From: Nocardia terrae
GTDB lineage: Bacteria > Actinomycetota > Actinomycetes > Mycobacteriales > Mycobacteriaceae
Assembly: GCF_009760405.1 (NCBI RefSeq)
Contig: NZ_WRPP01000003.1
Span: 744,001-808,000, forward strand
Direction of reading: 5' to 3'
Length of the DNA stretch: 64,000 nt
Positions 53,154 to 61,067 of this stretch are shown here, in pieces. The notes under the pieces were generated by a model. It saw only the letters and a program-made list of their open reading frames with translations. It had not been told where the DNA came from and searched no databases. How positions within the stretch are numbered: the stretch's first letter is position 1; the number at the start of each line of letters is the position of its first letter. The translations under genes were made by a program, and so were the position numbers.

Positions 53154-54056
53154 TCAGCCGAGATCTTTCAGCGAGGAAGCGGAAAACGTAGCGTCCGAGC
53201 CACGTTCGGCGAAATAGCCGCCCAGCCTCTCGGCGAGGCCCTCGCGGGTCCATTCGCCCTCGGCGTCGAAGCGCCGTTCCACCACGGGAGCCGCCATCAG
53301 GGCGACCATCGGGCCGTAGACGACGAACAGCTGGCCGGAAATCGATTCGGCCGCCGGGGAAGCCAGGAAGGCCACCAGCCGCGCCACGTGATCGGGCGAG
53401 AGCGGGTCCGGGCCCTCTTCGGGGGCCGCGGAGAAGACGTTCTCGGTCATGGCCGTGCGGGCGCGGGGCGCGATGGCGTTGGCGCGCACGCCGACCTGCT
53501 CCAGGGCGCGGGCGGCCGAGAGGGTCAGCGCGGTGATACCGGCCTTGGCCGCACCGTAATTGGCCTGTCCGGCCGGGCCGAGCAGGCCCGCTTCGGAGGA
53601 GGTGTTGATGATGCGCCCGTAGACGGGGGCGCCCGTCTCCTTGTACTTACCGCGCCAATACGCGGCGGCATTGCGGGTCAGCAGGAAGTGGCCGCGCAGG
53701 TGCACGGCGACGACCGCGTCGAAGTCCGCGTCGGACATGTTGAACAGCATCTTGTCCCGGGTGATCCCGGCGTTGTTCACCACGATGTCCAGGCGGCCGA
53801 AGGTCTCCTCGGCCGTGCGGATCAGGGCCTCGGCGGTGGCGGACTCGGCGATGCTGCCGGCCACGAACTCCGCCTTCACACCGAGCGCCCGGATGTCGGC
53901 GAGGGTCGCGCTGACCGCGTCGTTCTCGGCGAGGTCGTTGACGATGACCGACGCGCCGGCCCGGGCCAGCTCGAGGGCTTCGGCCCGGCCCAGCCCGGCG
54001 CCCGCGCCGGTGACGATGGCAACGCGGCCGGAAAGACTTACATCAGAATCGCTCAC
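53154..54056 (-). CDS. hsd4A: 17-beta-hydroxysteroid dehydrogenase/enoyl-CoA hydratase-type SDR (Hsd4A-like)
   Basis: A 300-residue SDR: TGAGAGLGRAEALELARAGA for NAD, NNAG in IVVNNAGITRDKML, Ser in INTSSEAGL, and YGAAK. Sequence style and place, between mce4 and the ferredoxin gene, match Rv3502c (Hsd4A), which acts on hydroxyacyl-CoA or 17-keto steroids during cholesterol breakdown. A KstR operator sits 12 bp before the start. Only the dehydrogenase domain is present; there is no MFE-2 hydratase domain. Confidence 0.85.
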   Translation of the reverse strand: MSDSDVSLSGRVAIVTGAGAGLGRAEALELARAGASVIVNDLAENDAVSATLADIRALGVKAEFVAGSIAESATAEALIRTAEETFGRLDIVVNNAGITRDKMLFNMSDADFDAVVAVHLRGHFLLTRNAAAYWRGKYKETGAPVYGRIINTSSEAGLLGPAGQANYGAAKAGITALTLSAARALEQVGVRANAIAPRARTAMTENVFSAAPEEGPDPLSPDHVARLVAFLASPAAESISGQLFVVYGPMVALMAAPVVERRFDAEGEWTREGLAERLGGYFAERGSDATFSASSLKDLG

Positions 54057-54067
54057 CGGGCCGACTC

Positions 54068-54081
54068 TAGAACGTGTTCCA
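54068..54081. promoter_or_regulatory. Predicted KstR operator, hsd4A-like gene
   Basis: TAGAACGTGTTCCA is an exact match to TNNAACNNGTTNNA, 12 bp upstream of hsd4A and 20 bp past the ferredoxin stop. The position over the start region fits repression. Confidence 0.8.
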
Positions 54082-54101
54082 CCCGGCGGGCAAGCATCCG
54101 C

Positions 54102-54290
54102 TCAGACCAGCTTCAGCGCGGCCTTCGGGCACTGGGCGACCGCCGACTCGATATCGCGGCGATTGGCCTCGGTGACCTCGGCCTCGTTGACCGACAGGTT
54201 GTCGTCGTCATCGAGATCAAAGACGTCAGGGGCGATTCCGACGCAAATTCCGTTGGCTTCGCACTGATCGAAGTCGACGATGACCTTCAT
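54102..54290 (-). CDS. fdxD: 3Fe-4S-type ferredoxin (FdxD-like)
   Basis: A 62-residue ferredoxin: VDFDQCEANGICVGIAPDVF and a final QCPKAALKLV. The cysteine spacing C-X5-C...CP is that of single-cluster [3Fe-4S] ferredoxins used with cytochromes P450 and acyl-CoA dehydrogenases. The ATG at 54290 follows GGAGAG. Mycobacterial FdxD lies at the same place in the cholesterol cluster. It is divergent from fadE26 and shares its promoter region. Confidence 0.92.
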   Translation of the reverse strand: MKVIVDFDQCEANGICVGIAPDVFDLDDDDNLSVNEAEVTEANRRDIESAVAQCPKAALKLV

Positions 54291-54377
54291 GTTTCTCTCC
54301 TTAACCACTGGTTGCGCCCGAGCCTAACAACCAGACCCGCGCGCAACCAGCAAAGTAGCCCTAACCGGAACCAATAC

Positions 54378-54391
54378 TGGAACATGTTTCA
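54378..54391. promoter_or_regulatory. Predicted KstR operator between fdxD and fadE26
   Basis: TGGAACATGTTTCA matches TNNAACNNGTTNNA exactly and lies between the divergent starts of fdxD and fadE26, so one site can control both directions. Confidence 0.8.
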
Positions 54392-54442
54392 CTTGCGTGC
54401 GATGATCGGCTGAACCGAGAAACGAAGGCTAGAGGTACTGGT

Positions 54443-55636
54443 ATGCGTATCGCCTACACGCCGCAACAGGAACAGCTGCGTGCCGAGCTACGTGACTATT
54501 TCACCAAGCTCATCACTCCCGAACGGCGGCAAGCGCTTTCGGCGCAGACCGGCGAATACGGCGAGGGCAATGTCTACCGCGAGGTCGTGGCCGAGATGGG
54601 CCGCGACGGCTGGCTCGCGCTGGGCTGGCCCAAGGAGTACGGCGGGCAGGACCGCTCGACCATGGATCAGCTGATCTTCACCGACGAGGCCGCCATCGCG
54701 GGCGCCCCGGTGCCGTTCCTGACCATCAACTCGGTCGCGCCGACGATCATGCACTACGGCACCGAGGAGCAGAAGAAGTTCTTCCTGCCCAAGATCGCCG
54801 CCGGTCAGCTGCACTTCGCCATCGGGTACTCGGAGCCGGGCGCCGGCACCGACCTGGCCTCGCTGCGCACCGCCGCGGTCCGCGACGGCGACGACTGGAT
54901 CATCAACGGCCAGAAGATGTGGACCTCCCTCATCGCCTACGCCGACTACATCTGGCTGGCCGCGCGCACCGACCCGAACGCCAAGAAGCACAAGGGCATC
55001 TCGATGTTCATCCTGCCCACCACGGCGGAGGGCTTCTCCTGGACCCCGGTGCACACCATGGCCGGGCCCGACACCAGCGCCACCTACTACCAGGACGTGC
55101 GGGTCAAGAACTCCGACATGGTGGGCCCGGAGAACGGCGGCTGGGCGCTGGTCACCAACCAGCTCAACCACGAGCGGGTCGCGCTGACCTCCTCCGCGCC
55201 GCTGGCGCTGGCCGTCGCGCAGGTGACCGAATGGGCGCGCAACACCAAGGCCGCCAACGGCTCCCGGGTCATCGACCAGGAATGGGTGCAGATCAGCCTG
55301 GCGCGCATCCACGCCAAGGTCGAATACCTGAAGCTCACCAACTGGGAGATCGCCTCACGCGCCGACGCGGGCGGCGACGCCGCGCCGCGCCCGTGGGACG
55401 CCTCGGCGACCAAGGTGTACGGCACCGAACTGGCCACCGAGTCCTACCGCGCGCTGATGGAGATCCTCGGCCCCCAGGCCTACCTGCGCCAGGACTCGGC
55501 GGGCTCGCAGCTGCGCGGCCGCCTCGAGCGCATGCACCGCGCCTGCCTGATCCTCACCTTCGGCGGCGGCACCAACGAGGTGCAGCGCGACATCATCGCC
55601 ATGACCGCCCTCAAGCAGCCCGCCGCCGCGCGCTAA
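54443..55636 (+). CDS. fadE26: Acyl-CoA dehydrogenase FadE26 (ChsE4-like)
   Basis: A 397-residue acyl-CoA dehydrogenase: GYSEPGAGTDLAS for FAD, HKGISMFILPT, and RMHRACLILTFGGGTNEVQRDIIA. Glu244 in LNHERVAL lies where the catalytic base of the helix-G type sits; in M. tuberculosis ChsE4 the base is Glu247. ChsE4 pairs with ChsE5 in an alpha2-beta2 enzyme that dehydrogenates the 26-carbon steroid CoA thioester. Position and the partner gene 20 bp downstream support the same role. Confidence 0.92.
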   Translation: MRIAYTPQQEQLRAELRDYFTKLITPERRQALSAQTGEYGEGNVYREVVAEMGRDGWLALGWPKEYGGQDRSTMDQLIFTDEAAIAGAPVPFLTINSVAPTIMHYGTEEQKKFFLPKIAAGQLHFAIGYSEPGAGTDLASLRTAAVRDGDDWIINGQKMWTSLIAYADYIWLAARTDPNAKKHKGISMFILPTTAEGFSWTPVHTMAGPDTSATYYQDVRVKNSDMVGPENGGWALVTNQLNHERVALTSSAPLALAVAQVTEWARNTKAANGSRVIDQEWVQISLARIHAKVEYLKLTNWEIASRADAGGDAAPRPWDASATKVYGTELATESYRALMEILGPQAYLRQDSAGSQLRGRLERMHRACLILTFGGGTNEVQRDIIAMTALKQPAAAR

Positions 55637-55656
55637 CCGAAACCAAGGTACCCATC

Positions 55657-56778
55657 ATGGATTTCAGTCTTACCGAGGCGCAGCAAGACCTGGCCCGCCT
55701 CACCGCCGAGGTCACCGGCAAGCTCGTCACCGCCGACCGGCTGCGTGAACTCGACAAGAACTTCGACGCCGACGGCAACCCGACCGTGCGCTTCGATCGG
55801 CAGCTGTGGAGCTCGCTGGCCGAGACCGGCGTGCTGGCCGCGGCCCTGCCGGAATCGGTGGGCGGCAGCGACTTCGGCGTGCTCGAGCAGACCGCCATCC
55901 TGCGCGAGATCGGCAAGTCGGTCGCCCCGGTGCCCTACCTGTGGTCGATCGTGCTCGGCGCGGGTGCGCTCGCGCAGTTCGGGTCCGCGCCCCAGCGGGA
56001 GCTGGCCGCGCAGGCCGCCTCCGGCGAGGTCATCCTCACCGCGGCGCTGAGCGAGGAGCGCAACTGGGAGCTCGACAAGCCGATCACCACCGCCATCGCC
56101 GGCAACGGCTGGCTGCTGACCGGTCTCAAGACCACCGTGCCCTTCGCGCGGCAGGCGAACCGAATCCTGGTGTCCGCCAGTGTCGACGGCTCCCCCGCCG
56201 TCTTCGTGGTCGACCCGTCGCACGAGTCGGTGCGGATCGAGGACCAGATCGTCACCGACCGCTCCCCCGAGGCCGAGGTCGAATTCGCCGGTACCCCCGC
56301 CGAACTGGTCGGCACCCTCGAGCAGGGCGGCGAGATCCTGACCTGGCTGCTCGAGCGCGCCTGGCTCGGCCTGGCCGCCACCCAGCTCGGCGTGGTCGAG
56401 AAGGGCCTGGAACTGGTCGCCGACTACGCCCGCGAGCGGGAACAGTTCAACCGCAAGATCGGCAGCTTCCAGGCCGTGGCCCAGCGCCTGGCCGACGGAT
56501 ACATCGACGTCCAGGGTGTGCGGCTGGCCGTGCAGCAGGCGGCGTGGCTGCTCTCCGAGGGCCTTCCGGCCACCGCCGAGGTGCACACCGCCAAGTTCTG
56601 GGCCGCCGAGGCCGGTCACCGCGTCGCCCACACCGTGGTCCACGTGCACGGCGGCGTCGGCATCGACCGCGACCACATCGTGAACCAGTACTTCACGGCG
56701 GCCAAGCACAACGAGTTCGCCCTCGGCGGCGCGACCGACCACCTGCGCGCCCTCGGCGCACAGTTCGCGGCGGAGTGA
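55657..56778 (+). CDS. fadE27: Acyl-CoA dehydrogenase FadE27 (ChsE5-like)
   Basis: A 373-residue partner dehydrogenase: MDFSLTEAQQDLARLTAEV, LPESVGGSDFG, YAREREQFNRKIGSFQAVAQRLAD and VHVHGGVGIDRDHIVNQYF. The C-terminal signature lacks the usual YEGTNEI catalytic motif of housekeeping enzymes, as expected for the non-catalytic half of a ChsE pair. The N-terminal FAD loop of FadE26 (EPGAGT) is also missing here. It starts 20 bp after fadE26. A hairpin-repeat region follows its stop. Confidence 0.92.
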   Translation: MDFSLTEAQQDLARLTAEVTGKLVTADRLRELDKNFDADGNPTVRFDRQLWSSLAETGVLAAALPESVGGSDFGVLEQTAILREIGKSVAPVPYLWSIVLGAGALAQFGSAPQRELAAQAASGEVILTAALSEERNWELDKPITTAIAGNGWLLTGLKTTVPFARQANRILVSASVDGSPAVFVVDPSHESVRIEDQIVTDRSPEAEVEFAGTPAELVGTLEQGGEILTWLLERAWLGLAATQLGVVEKGLELVADYAREREQFNRKIGSFQAVAQRLADGYIDVQGVRLAVQQAAWLLSEGLPATAEVHTAKFWAAEAGHRVAHTVVHVHGGVGIDRDHIVNQYFTAAKHNEFALGGATDHLRALGAQFAAE

Positions 56779-56789
56779 CAACTCTCGTA

Positions 56790-56843
56790 ACTCTCAGGGG
56801 CAAGCCCCTGAAACCCCTGAGCCCCTGAGGGGCATGCCCCTCA
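56790..56843 (+). terminator. Hairpin block after fadE27 (contains copy 2 of the 28-nt sequence)
   Basis: The first 28 nt (56790-56817) are identical to the reverse complement of 30507-30534 and hold hairpin TCAGGGGC-AA-GCCCCTGA. A second hairpin, TGAGGGGC-AT-GCCCCTCA, follows at 56826-56843. Both lie 11-65 bp after the fadE27 stop and likely end its transcript. Confidence 0.65.
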
Positions 56844-56848
56844 CCCCC

Positions 56849-57001
56849 GAGGCTCCGGGCGGCGAACCCCTCGAACCCGCGAGGCTCCGGGCAGCGAACC
56901 CCTCGAACCCGCGAGGCTCCGGGCAGCGAACCCCTCGAACCCGCGAGGCTTCGGGCGGCGAACCCCTCGAACTCTCGAGGCGTCAAGGGGCGAGCCCTTG
57001 A
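56849..57001. repeat. Tandem array of a 32-bp unit
   Basis: Four units begin at 56849, 56881, 56913 and 56945, each close to GAGGCTCCGGGCRGCGAACC followed by CCTCGAACCCGC. A degenerate fifth ends in hairpin TCAAGGG-GCGAG-CCCTTGA at 56983-57001. Units differ at one or two positions only. The 420-bp gap between fadE27 and the next gene contains this array, the hairpin block and the two stems at 57062 and 57130, and no gene. Confidence 0.9.
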
Positions 57002-57061
57002 GGCTCGAGAGACGCAGTGCGCAACTGTCGGCTCCCGGGACCGGCCCCTGAAACCCTGACG

Positions 57062-57085
57062 TCCGGCGGCGTGATCGCCGCCGGA
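57062..57085. repeat. Perfect inverted repeat
   Basis: TCCGGCGGCG-TGAT-CGCCGCCGGA, a 10-bp stem with a 4-nt loop in the convergent gap. It may be a further terminator or part of the structured region. Confidence 0.5.
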
Positions 57086-57129
57086 ATGTTCGGGGGCCCG
57101 GCCCGCGCGGCGCCCGCGGCGTCACGGCG

Positions 57130-57173
57130 AACGGCGAGGCGGTGGTTTCCATACCGGCCACCACCTCGCCGTT
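57130..57173. terminator. Terminator before the DinB-type gene
   Basis: AACGGCGAGGCGGTGG against CCACCACCTCGCCGTT, 16 pairs with one mismatch and a 12-nt loop, followed by TTCTTTTG on the plus strand. It lies 26 bp from the end of the convergent gene and can serve both strands. Confidence 0.75.
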
Positions 57174-57198
57174 TCTTTTGTCCGCCGGGTGTTTTCGG

Positions 57199-57894
57199 CT
57201 AGGGCACCAGCGGGCCCGCGAGCACTCGTTCGCCCGCTGCCCAGTTACCCGTCCAGGTCAGGGCCGGATCCTCGGCGTCCTTGCGCTGCCAGAGGGCCAG
57301 CAGCAGGTCCGAGGCGGTGCCGGAGACTTCGGCGACCGGGGTGCCCGGGCCGTAGGTCCAGCTGTCGTCGGTGTCGGTGGTACGCACGCCCAGCGCGACC
57401 TCCGGCTCCTTGGCCAGTCCGCGTTTGATCATGCGGGGCGCGAACAGCTCGAACACCTCGGCGATGCCGTCGGCGGCCACGGCCGGGTCGAAGGGTTCGG
57501 CCGTGCCGAGGGCATCCTGGCCGTCCCACACGTGCATGAGGGTTTCCTGGGCGCGGCGGCGCTGCCAGAACCCGACCGTGCGGGGCAGCTGGCTGGTGAA
57601 GGTCCAGGCCGGGGTCTGCGGATCGACCGACAGCGACTCGATGATCGCCTTGGCGGATTCGTCGTACCAGGCCCGCAATTCGATCGGATTCGTCGGAGCG
57701 GGGTCGCCCTGATAGTCGCCGCGGCCCTCCGCCACCGCGGTCACCACCCACCGGTTCCCCTGTCCGAGATGGTCGGCGAGGTCGTAGAAGGTCCAGTCCC
57801 CGCAGCCCGGGACCGGTGCGGCCAGATTCGTCTCCGGCGTGATCAGCTCCCCGAAGTCGCTCAGCTTCTCGCGCAAAATGGCCATGAAATCCAT
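57199..57894 (-). CDS. Maleylpyruvate isomerase/mycothiol-dependent DinB-type protein
   Basis: A 231-residue protein with the mycothiol maleylpyruvate isomerase N-terminal (DinB-like four-helix) domain: VPGCGDWTFYDLADHLGQGNRWV, GFWQRRRAQETLMHVWDGQDAL. The histidines in DLADHLG, and ETLMHVWD are the metal ligands of this family. A C-terminal SCP2-like part ends in EVSGTASDLLLALWQRK. Such proteins use mycothiol as cofactor; the reaction here is unknown. Confidence 0.85.
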   Translation of the reverse strand: MDFMAILREKLSDFGELITPETNLAAPVPGCGDWTFYDLADHLGQGNRWVVTAVAEGRGDYQGDPAPTNPIELRAWYDESAKAIIESLSVDPQTPAWTFTSQLPRTVGFWQRRRAQETLMHVWDGQDALGTAEPFDPAVAADGIAEVFELFAPRMIKRGLAKEPEVALGVRTTDTDDSWTYGPGTPVAEVSGTASDLLLALWQRKDAEDPALTWTGNWAAGERVLAGPLVP

Positions 57895-57969
57895 GCGGCC
57901 AACGCTAAACAGTGAAAGCCCAGCGTGCCAGCCATATCCGGTCTACGACACGCGAAATTCGGCCAACCG

Positions 57970-59187
57970 TCACGATTCCGGTCCGCGCTCCCGGAATTCC
58001 AGTTCACGCACCGAGAGAATGCGAGTTCCCGCGGGGTCGGGGTGATCGCTGGCGGGTTCGATCTCGTGCAGCAGCGCGTCACCGCGCGCGTCGTCGCGGA
58101 TGGCGCGGCCCAGGGCCGCGGCGGCCCGGTAGTGGGCCGGCGTGCGCAGTGTGTGGCGGATAGCGCGGGCGATACGCTGCGGGGTCGCGGTGCGGGGCAG
58201 CACGATTCCGGCGCGATGGGCGCGCACGCGGGCGGCGTTGTCGGCGTTGTCGCGGCCGTGCGGGAGCACCACGACCGGCAGGTCGGCGGCGAAGGCCCGC
58301 ATCAGGGTGCCGTGACCGCCGTGCGTGACGACCAGGCTGGCGTGCCGCATGAGCTCATGGTGCGGGGCGGCCCGCAGCACCGCCACAGTGCCCGGCGCGT
58401 GGATATCGCCGGGATCGACGGCCGGACCGGTCGTGATCACACCTCGCACCGGGAGTTGCCCCAGTGCGTCGGCAATCCTTTGCAGGCAATCGGTTTGGCG
58501 TTGGAAGGTAGTGGACAGCGCGACCAGGACCAGTGGTTCGCCGCCATCGCCCTGGGTCCAGGTGCTGCCCCGCACCCAATCCGGTTCGTCCAGGATCGGG
58601 CCGACCCAGCGCACTCCGTCGGGGCCCTGACCCGGGAAATCGAAAGCGGCGCTGGACAAGACCAACTGCCGCCGGGCCAGCTGCGCCTGATCCTGATAGT
58701 GCGCCAGCCGCTCCAGCCCGAAGTCCGCGCGCAGGGCATTGAGTTTCGGTAGCAGCTCCTCGTCCCAGCGCCGCTGGACCAGCGAGCCCACCACCCGGTC
58801 CCGCAACCGCCCCAGCGGTCCGCGCGCCCGATCGAAACCGGTGCCCGGCGGCGGCCCGCCCTCGACGGGCAGCGGATAGATGCCGGGGATGAGCACCGAG
58901 AACGGCACGCCGCAGGCCTGCGCCGCGACCATGGCCCCGAAGGCGAAGAACGAGGCCAGCACCAGATCGGGCCGCTCGGCATCGATTTCGTCGGCGGTGT
59001 CGCGGGCGAATCCGGCCCCCGCGCGCGGCCGCAGCCGCGCCCCGGTCGCCGCCACCGCTTCGGCGAGGGATTCCTCGGCCAGCACGGTCACCCGATGTCC
59101 CCGCCGCACCAGTCGCCGCACCACACCCAGTTCCGGCGGCACGGTTCCGCCGCTACCGGTGAGAGCGACCAGGTAGCTGTGATTCAT
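57970..59187 (-). CDS. GT1-family (MGT/UGT-type) glycosyltransferase
   Basis: A 405-residue GT-B enzyme. N-terminal acceptor domain begins ALTGSGGTVPPELGVVRRLVRRGH. The C-terminal nucleotide-sugar site is VVTHGGHGTLMRAFAADLPVVVLPHGRDNADNAARV, the macrolide/UGT signature. These enzymes glycosylate small hydrophobic molecules such as macrolides, phenols, or sterols. The ATG at 59187 has GGAGG at 59193-59197. Nothing next to it identifies the acceptor; in this steroid neighbourhood a sterol acceptor is only a guess. Confidence 0.85.
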   Translation of the reverse strand: MNHSYLVALTGSGGTVPPELGVVRRLVRRGHRVTVLAEESLAEAVAATGARLRPRAGAGFARDTADEIDAERPDLVLASFFAFGAMVAAQACGVPFSVLIPGIYPLPVEGGPPPGTGFDRARGPLGRLRDRVVGSLVQRRWDEELLPKLNALRADFGLERLAHYQDQAQLARRQLVLSSAAFDFPGQGPDGVRWVGPILDEPDWVRGSTWTQGDGGEPLVLVALSTTFQRQTDCLQRIADALGQLPVRGVITTGPAVDPGDIHAPGTVAVLRAAPHHELMRHASLVVTHGGHGTLMRAFAADLPVVVLPHGRDNADNAARVRAHRAGIVLPRTATPQRIARAIRHTLRTPAHYRAAAALGRAIRDDARGDALLHEIEPASDHPDPAGTRILSVRELEFRERGPES

Positions 59188-59305
59188 CGGGCACCTCCAC
59201 CCGCCACTCTTGCACGACCGATGAGTTTTCCGCACCCGCTTCGTCCCCACCAGTACAGCGATGAACGCGCGATCCGCTCGCGGAGACGAAGAGGGGCGAA
59301 GCACC

Positions 59306-59722
59306 ATGCCGAGCAAGATGATCTTCCTGAACCTTCCCGTGGCCGACCTGGATCGGTCGAAACGGTTCTACGAGGCCCTCGGCTGGAAGGTGAACCAGGA
59401 CTTCACCGACGGCAACGCCGCCTGCATCGTGGTCGACGACAACATCTGCCTGATGCTGCTCACCCACGATTTCTTCACCACCTTCAGCACCCGTCCGATC
59501 GGCGACACCGGGAGAACCGTCAGCGCCCTCTACGCCCTGTCGCTGGGCAGCGCGCGGGAAGTCGACGATCTCACCGAGGCCGCCCTCCGGGCCGGCGGCA
59601 CCGAAGAGGTCAATGCCGATAAACGCGCCCAGGAGGCCGAGGTCGGCATGCACGGGCGCACATTCCTCGACCCGGACGGCCATCAGTGGGAACCGTTCCA
59701 CATGGCCTACCCCGGATACTGA
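59306..59722 (+). CDS. VOC (glyoxalase-fold) family protein
   Basis: A 138-residue two-module VOC protein: KMIFLNLPVADLDRSKRFYEALGW and GRTFLDPDGHQWEPFHM at the C-terminus. It resembles the extradiol-dioxygenase-like, bleomycin-resistance subgroup (YaeR/PhnB style). The metal ligands are not complete enough for a catalytic assignment. It diverges from the glycosyltransferase gene by 118 bp. Confidence 0.85.
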   Translation: MPSKMIFLNLPVADLDRSKRFYEALGWKVNQDFTDGNAACIVVDDNICLMLLTHDFFTTFSTRPIGDTGRTVSALYALSLGSAREVDDLTEAALRAGGTEEVNADKRAQEAEVGMHGRTFLDPDGHQWEPFHMAYPGY

Positions 59723-59910
59723 CCCTGTCCGGTCGCATTCCGGGATCTGTCACCTCGCACGAAATCCGTTGCCACACAACCCGCGTGGTCACCCAATACG
59801 GGTGAGTGTCCGATATTGACCCGGACGACCCGAATGGGGAGGGTGAGTCGGTGGTTGTCGGCGATCAACGGCGATTTCCGGCAGCCCGGAACAACCACGG
59901 GTTGCGGACC

Positions 59911-60915
59911 TCAGTTCGGGCGTAGCTCCATCGGCAGACCGAAGAGCGGGAACAGCTTCTCGGTGTCGAGGAAGAAGGTGAGCCCGGAGATCCGGTCTCC
60001 GTCGAGCTCGAGGGTGGTGATGGACCAGGGCGTCCACACGCCGGGTTCCTCGCCGGGCTTGTAGTGACCGAAGGCGGGCAGGCCGTTGGCGCCGGCGAGC
60101 GGGACCATGCGCGAATCGCGGCAGGCGTGGCCGGTGCCGAGCATGAAGGCGGCCACATTGTCGGGGCCGGAGATCCACAGCGAGAACGGCGGCATGGACA
60201 GCGCCACATCGGCTTTCAGCAGCTCGGTGAGGGCGTTCATGTCGTAGGCCTCGAAGGCCTTGACGAAGTCGTCGACGAGTTTGCGCTGCTGTTCGTTGTT
60301 CTCGTCGAAGGTATCGGAGACCGTGGAGGTCTCCTGCACCTTCGACATGGTGGCCCGGGCGCGCTGCAGGGCGCTGTTCACCGAGGCCGGGGAGACATTG
60401 AGCATGTCGGCGGTCTCACCCGCCGAGAAGCGCAGCACCTCGCGCATGATCAGGATGGCGCGCTGGCTGGCGGGCAGATGCTGCACCGCGGATACGAAGG
60501 CCAGGCGCAGCGTGTCCTTCGCGCTGGCGGCCTCGGCCGGGTCCGCCCCGAACGCCAGTGCGTTCGGAATCGGTTCCACCCATACGTAATCCGGTTCCGG
60601 CGCGGGCAATTGCGAATCGGGCGTGGAGGGTCCGTTCAGGTCCATCGGCCGGGCCCGGCGCTGCGGCCCGTCCAGCATGTCCAGGCAGACATTCGTGGCG
60701 ATCTTGTACAGCCACGATCGCAGGCTGGACCGCCCTTCGAACGAGTCATAGGACTTCCACGCCCGGGTGAAAGTCTCCTGCACCGCATCCTCGGCTTCGA
60801 ACGAGGACCCGAGCATTCGATACGCATAGGCGCACAGTTCCCGCCGATGCCCTTCGAAAGAACGCAATACGTCATCCGAAATCGCGGTGACGGATCTGCC
60901 TGCCTTCTCGGTCAT
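59911..60915 (-). CDS. ECF sigma factor with C-terminal SnoaL-like domain (SigG-like)
   Basis: A 334-residue ECF sigma factor: region 2 YAYRMLGSSFEAEDAVQETFTRAW, region 4 LPASQRAILIMREVLRFSAGETADMLN, and a C-terminal domain of about 115 residues (QRKLVDDFVKAFEAYDMNAL onward) of the SnoaL/NTF2 type. This fused layout is that of the SigG/TIGR02960 group, whose extra domain replaces a separate anti-sigma factor. No anti-sigma gene lies beside it. ATG at 60915. Its promoter must lie in the 152 bp up to fadD19, together with two hairpins. Confidence 0.88.
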   Translation of the reverse strand: MTEKAGRSVTAISDDVLRSFEGHRRELCAYAYRMLGSSFEAEDAVQETFTRAWKSYDSFEGRSSLRSWLYKIATNVCLDMLDGPQRRARPMDLNGPSTPDSQLPAPEPDYVWVEPIPNALAFGADPAEAASAKDTLRLAFVSAVQHLPASQRAILIMREVLRFSAGETADMLNVSPASVNSALQRARATMSKVQETSTVSDTFDENNEQQRKLVDDFVKAFEAYDMNALTELLKADVALSMPPFSLWISGPDNVAAFMLGTGHACRDSRMVPLAGANGLPAFGHYKPGEEPGVWTPWSITTLELDGDRISGLTFFLDTEKLFPLFGLPMELRPN

Positions 60916-60961
60916 GCCAGACAGCCTGGCACAGCCCACCGACAAGTTGAACCCACGAAAA

Positions 60962-60989
60962 ATGCCCGCCCGCAAGTGCGGGCGGGCAT
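60962..60989. repeat. First of two tandem hairpins after fadD19
   Basis: ATGCCCGCCCGCA-AG-TGCGGGCGGGCAT, a perfect 13-bp stem with a 2-nt loop, 79-106 bp beyond the fadD19 stop and 47 bp before the sigma-factor start. Confidence 0.6.
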
Positions 60990-61015
60990 CCGAGTACCCA
61001 CCGAGATCTCGGGCC

Positions 61016-61043
61016 GTGCCCGCCTGCGAAAGCAGGCGGGCAC
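61016..61043 (-). terminator. Terminator of fadD19 with GNRA-type tetraloop
   Basis: GTGCCCGCCTGC and GCAGGCGGGCAC form a perfect 12-bp stem around GAAA (TTTC on the minus strand), 24 bp beyond the fadD19 stop. The stem core GCCCGCC is shared with the hairpin at 60962. Confidence 0.75.
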
Positions 61044-61067
61044 GGGAGGTCGGAGAGGTGGGCCGCG

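Noticed and set aside
56849..57001. Possible CRISPR array or short repetitive protein gene
   Set aside because: No spacers; the 32-bp unit is not a multiple of three, so no repeated peptide is kept in frame.
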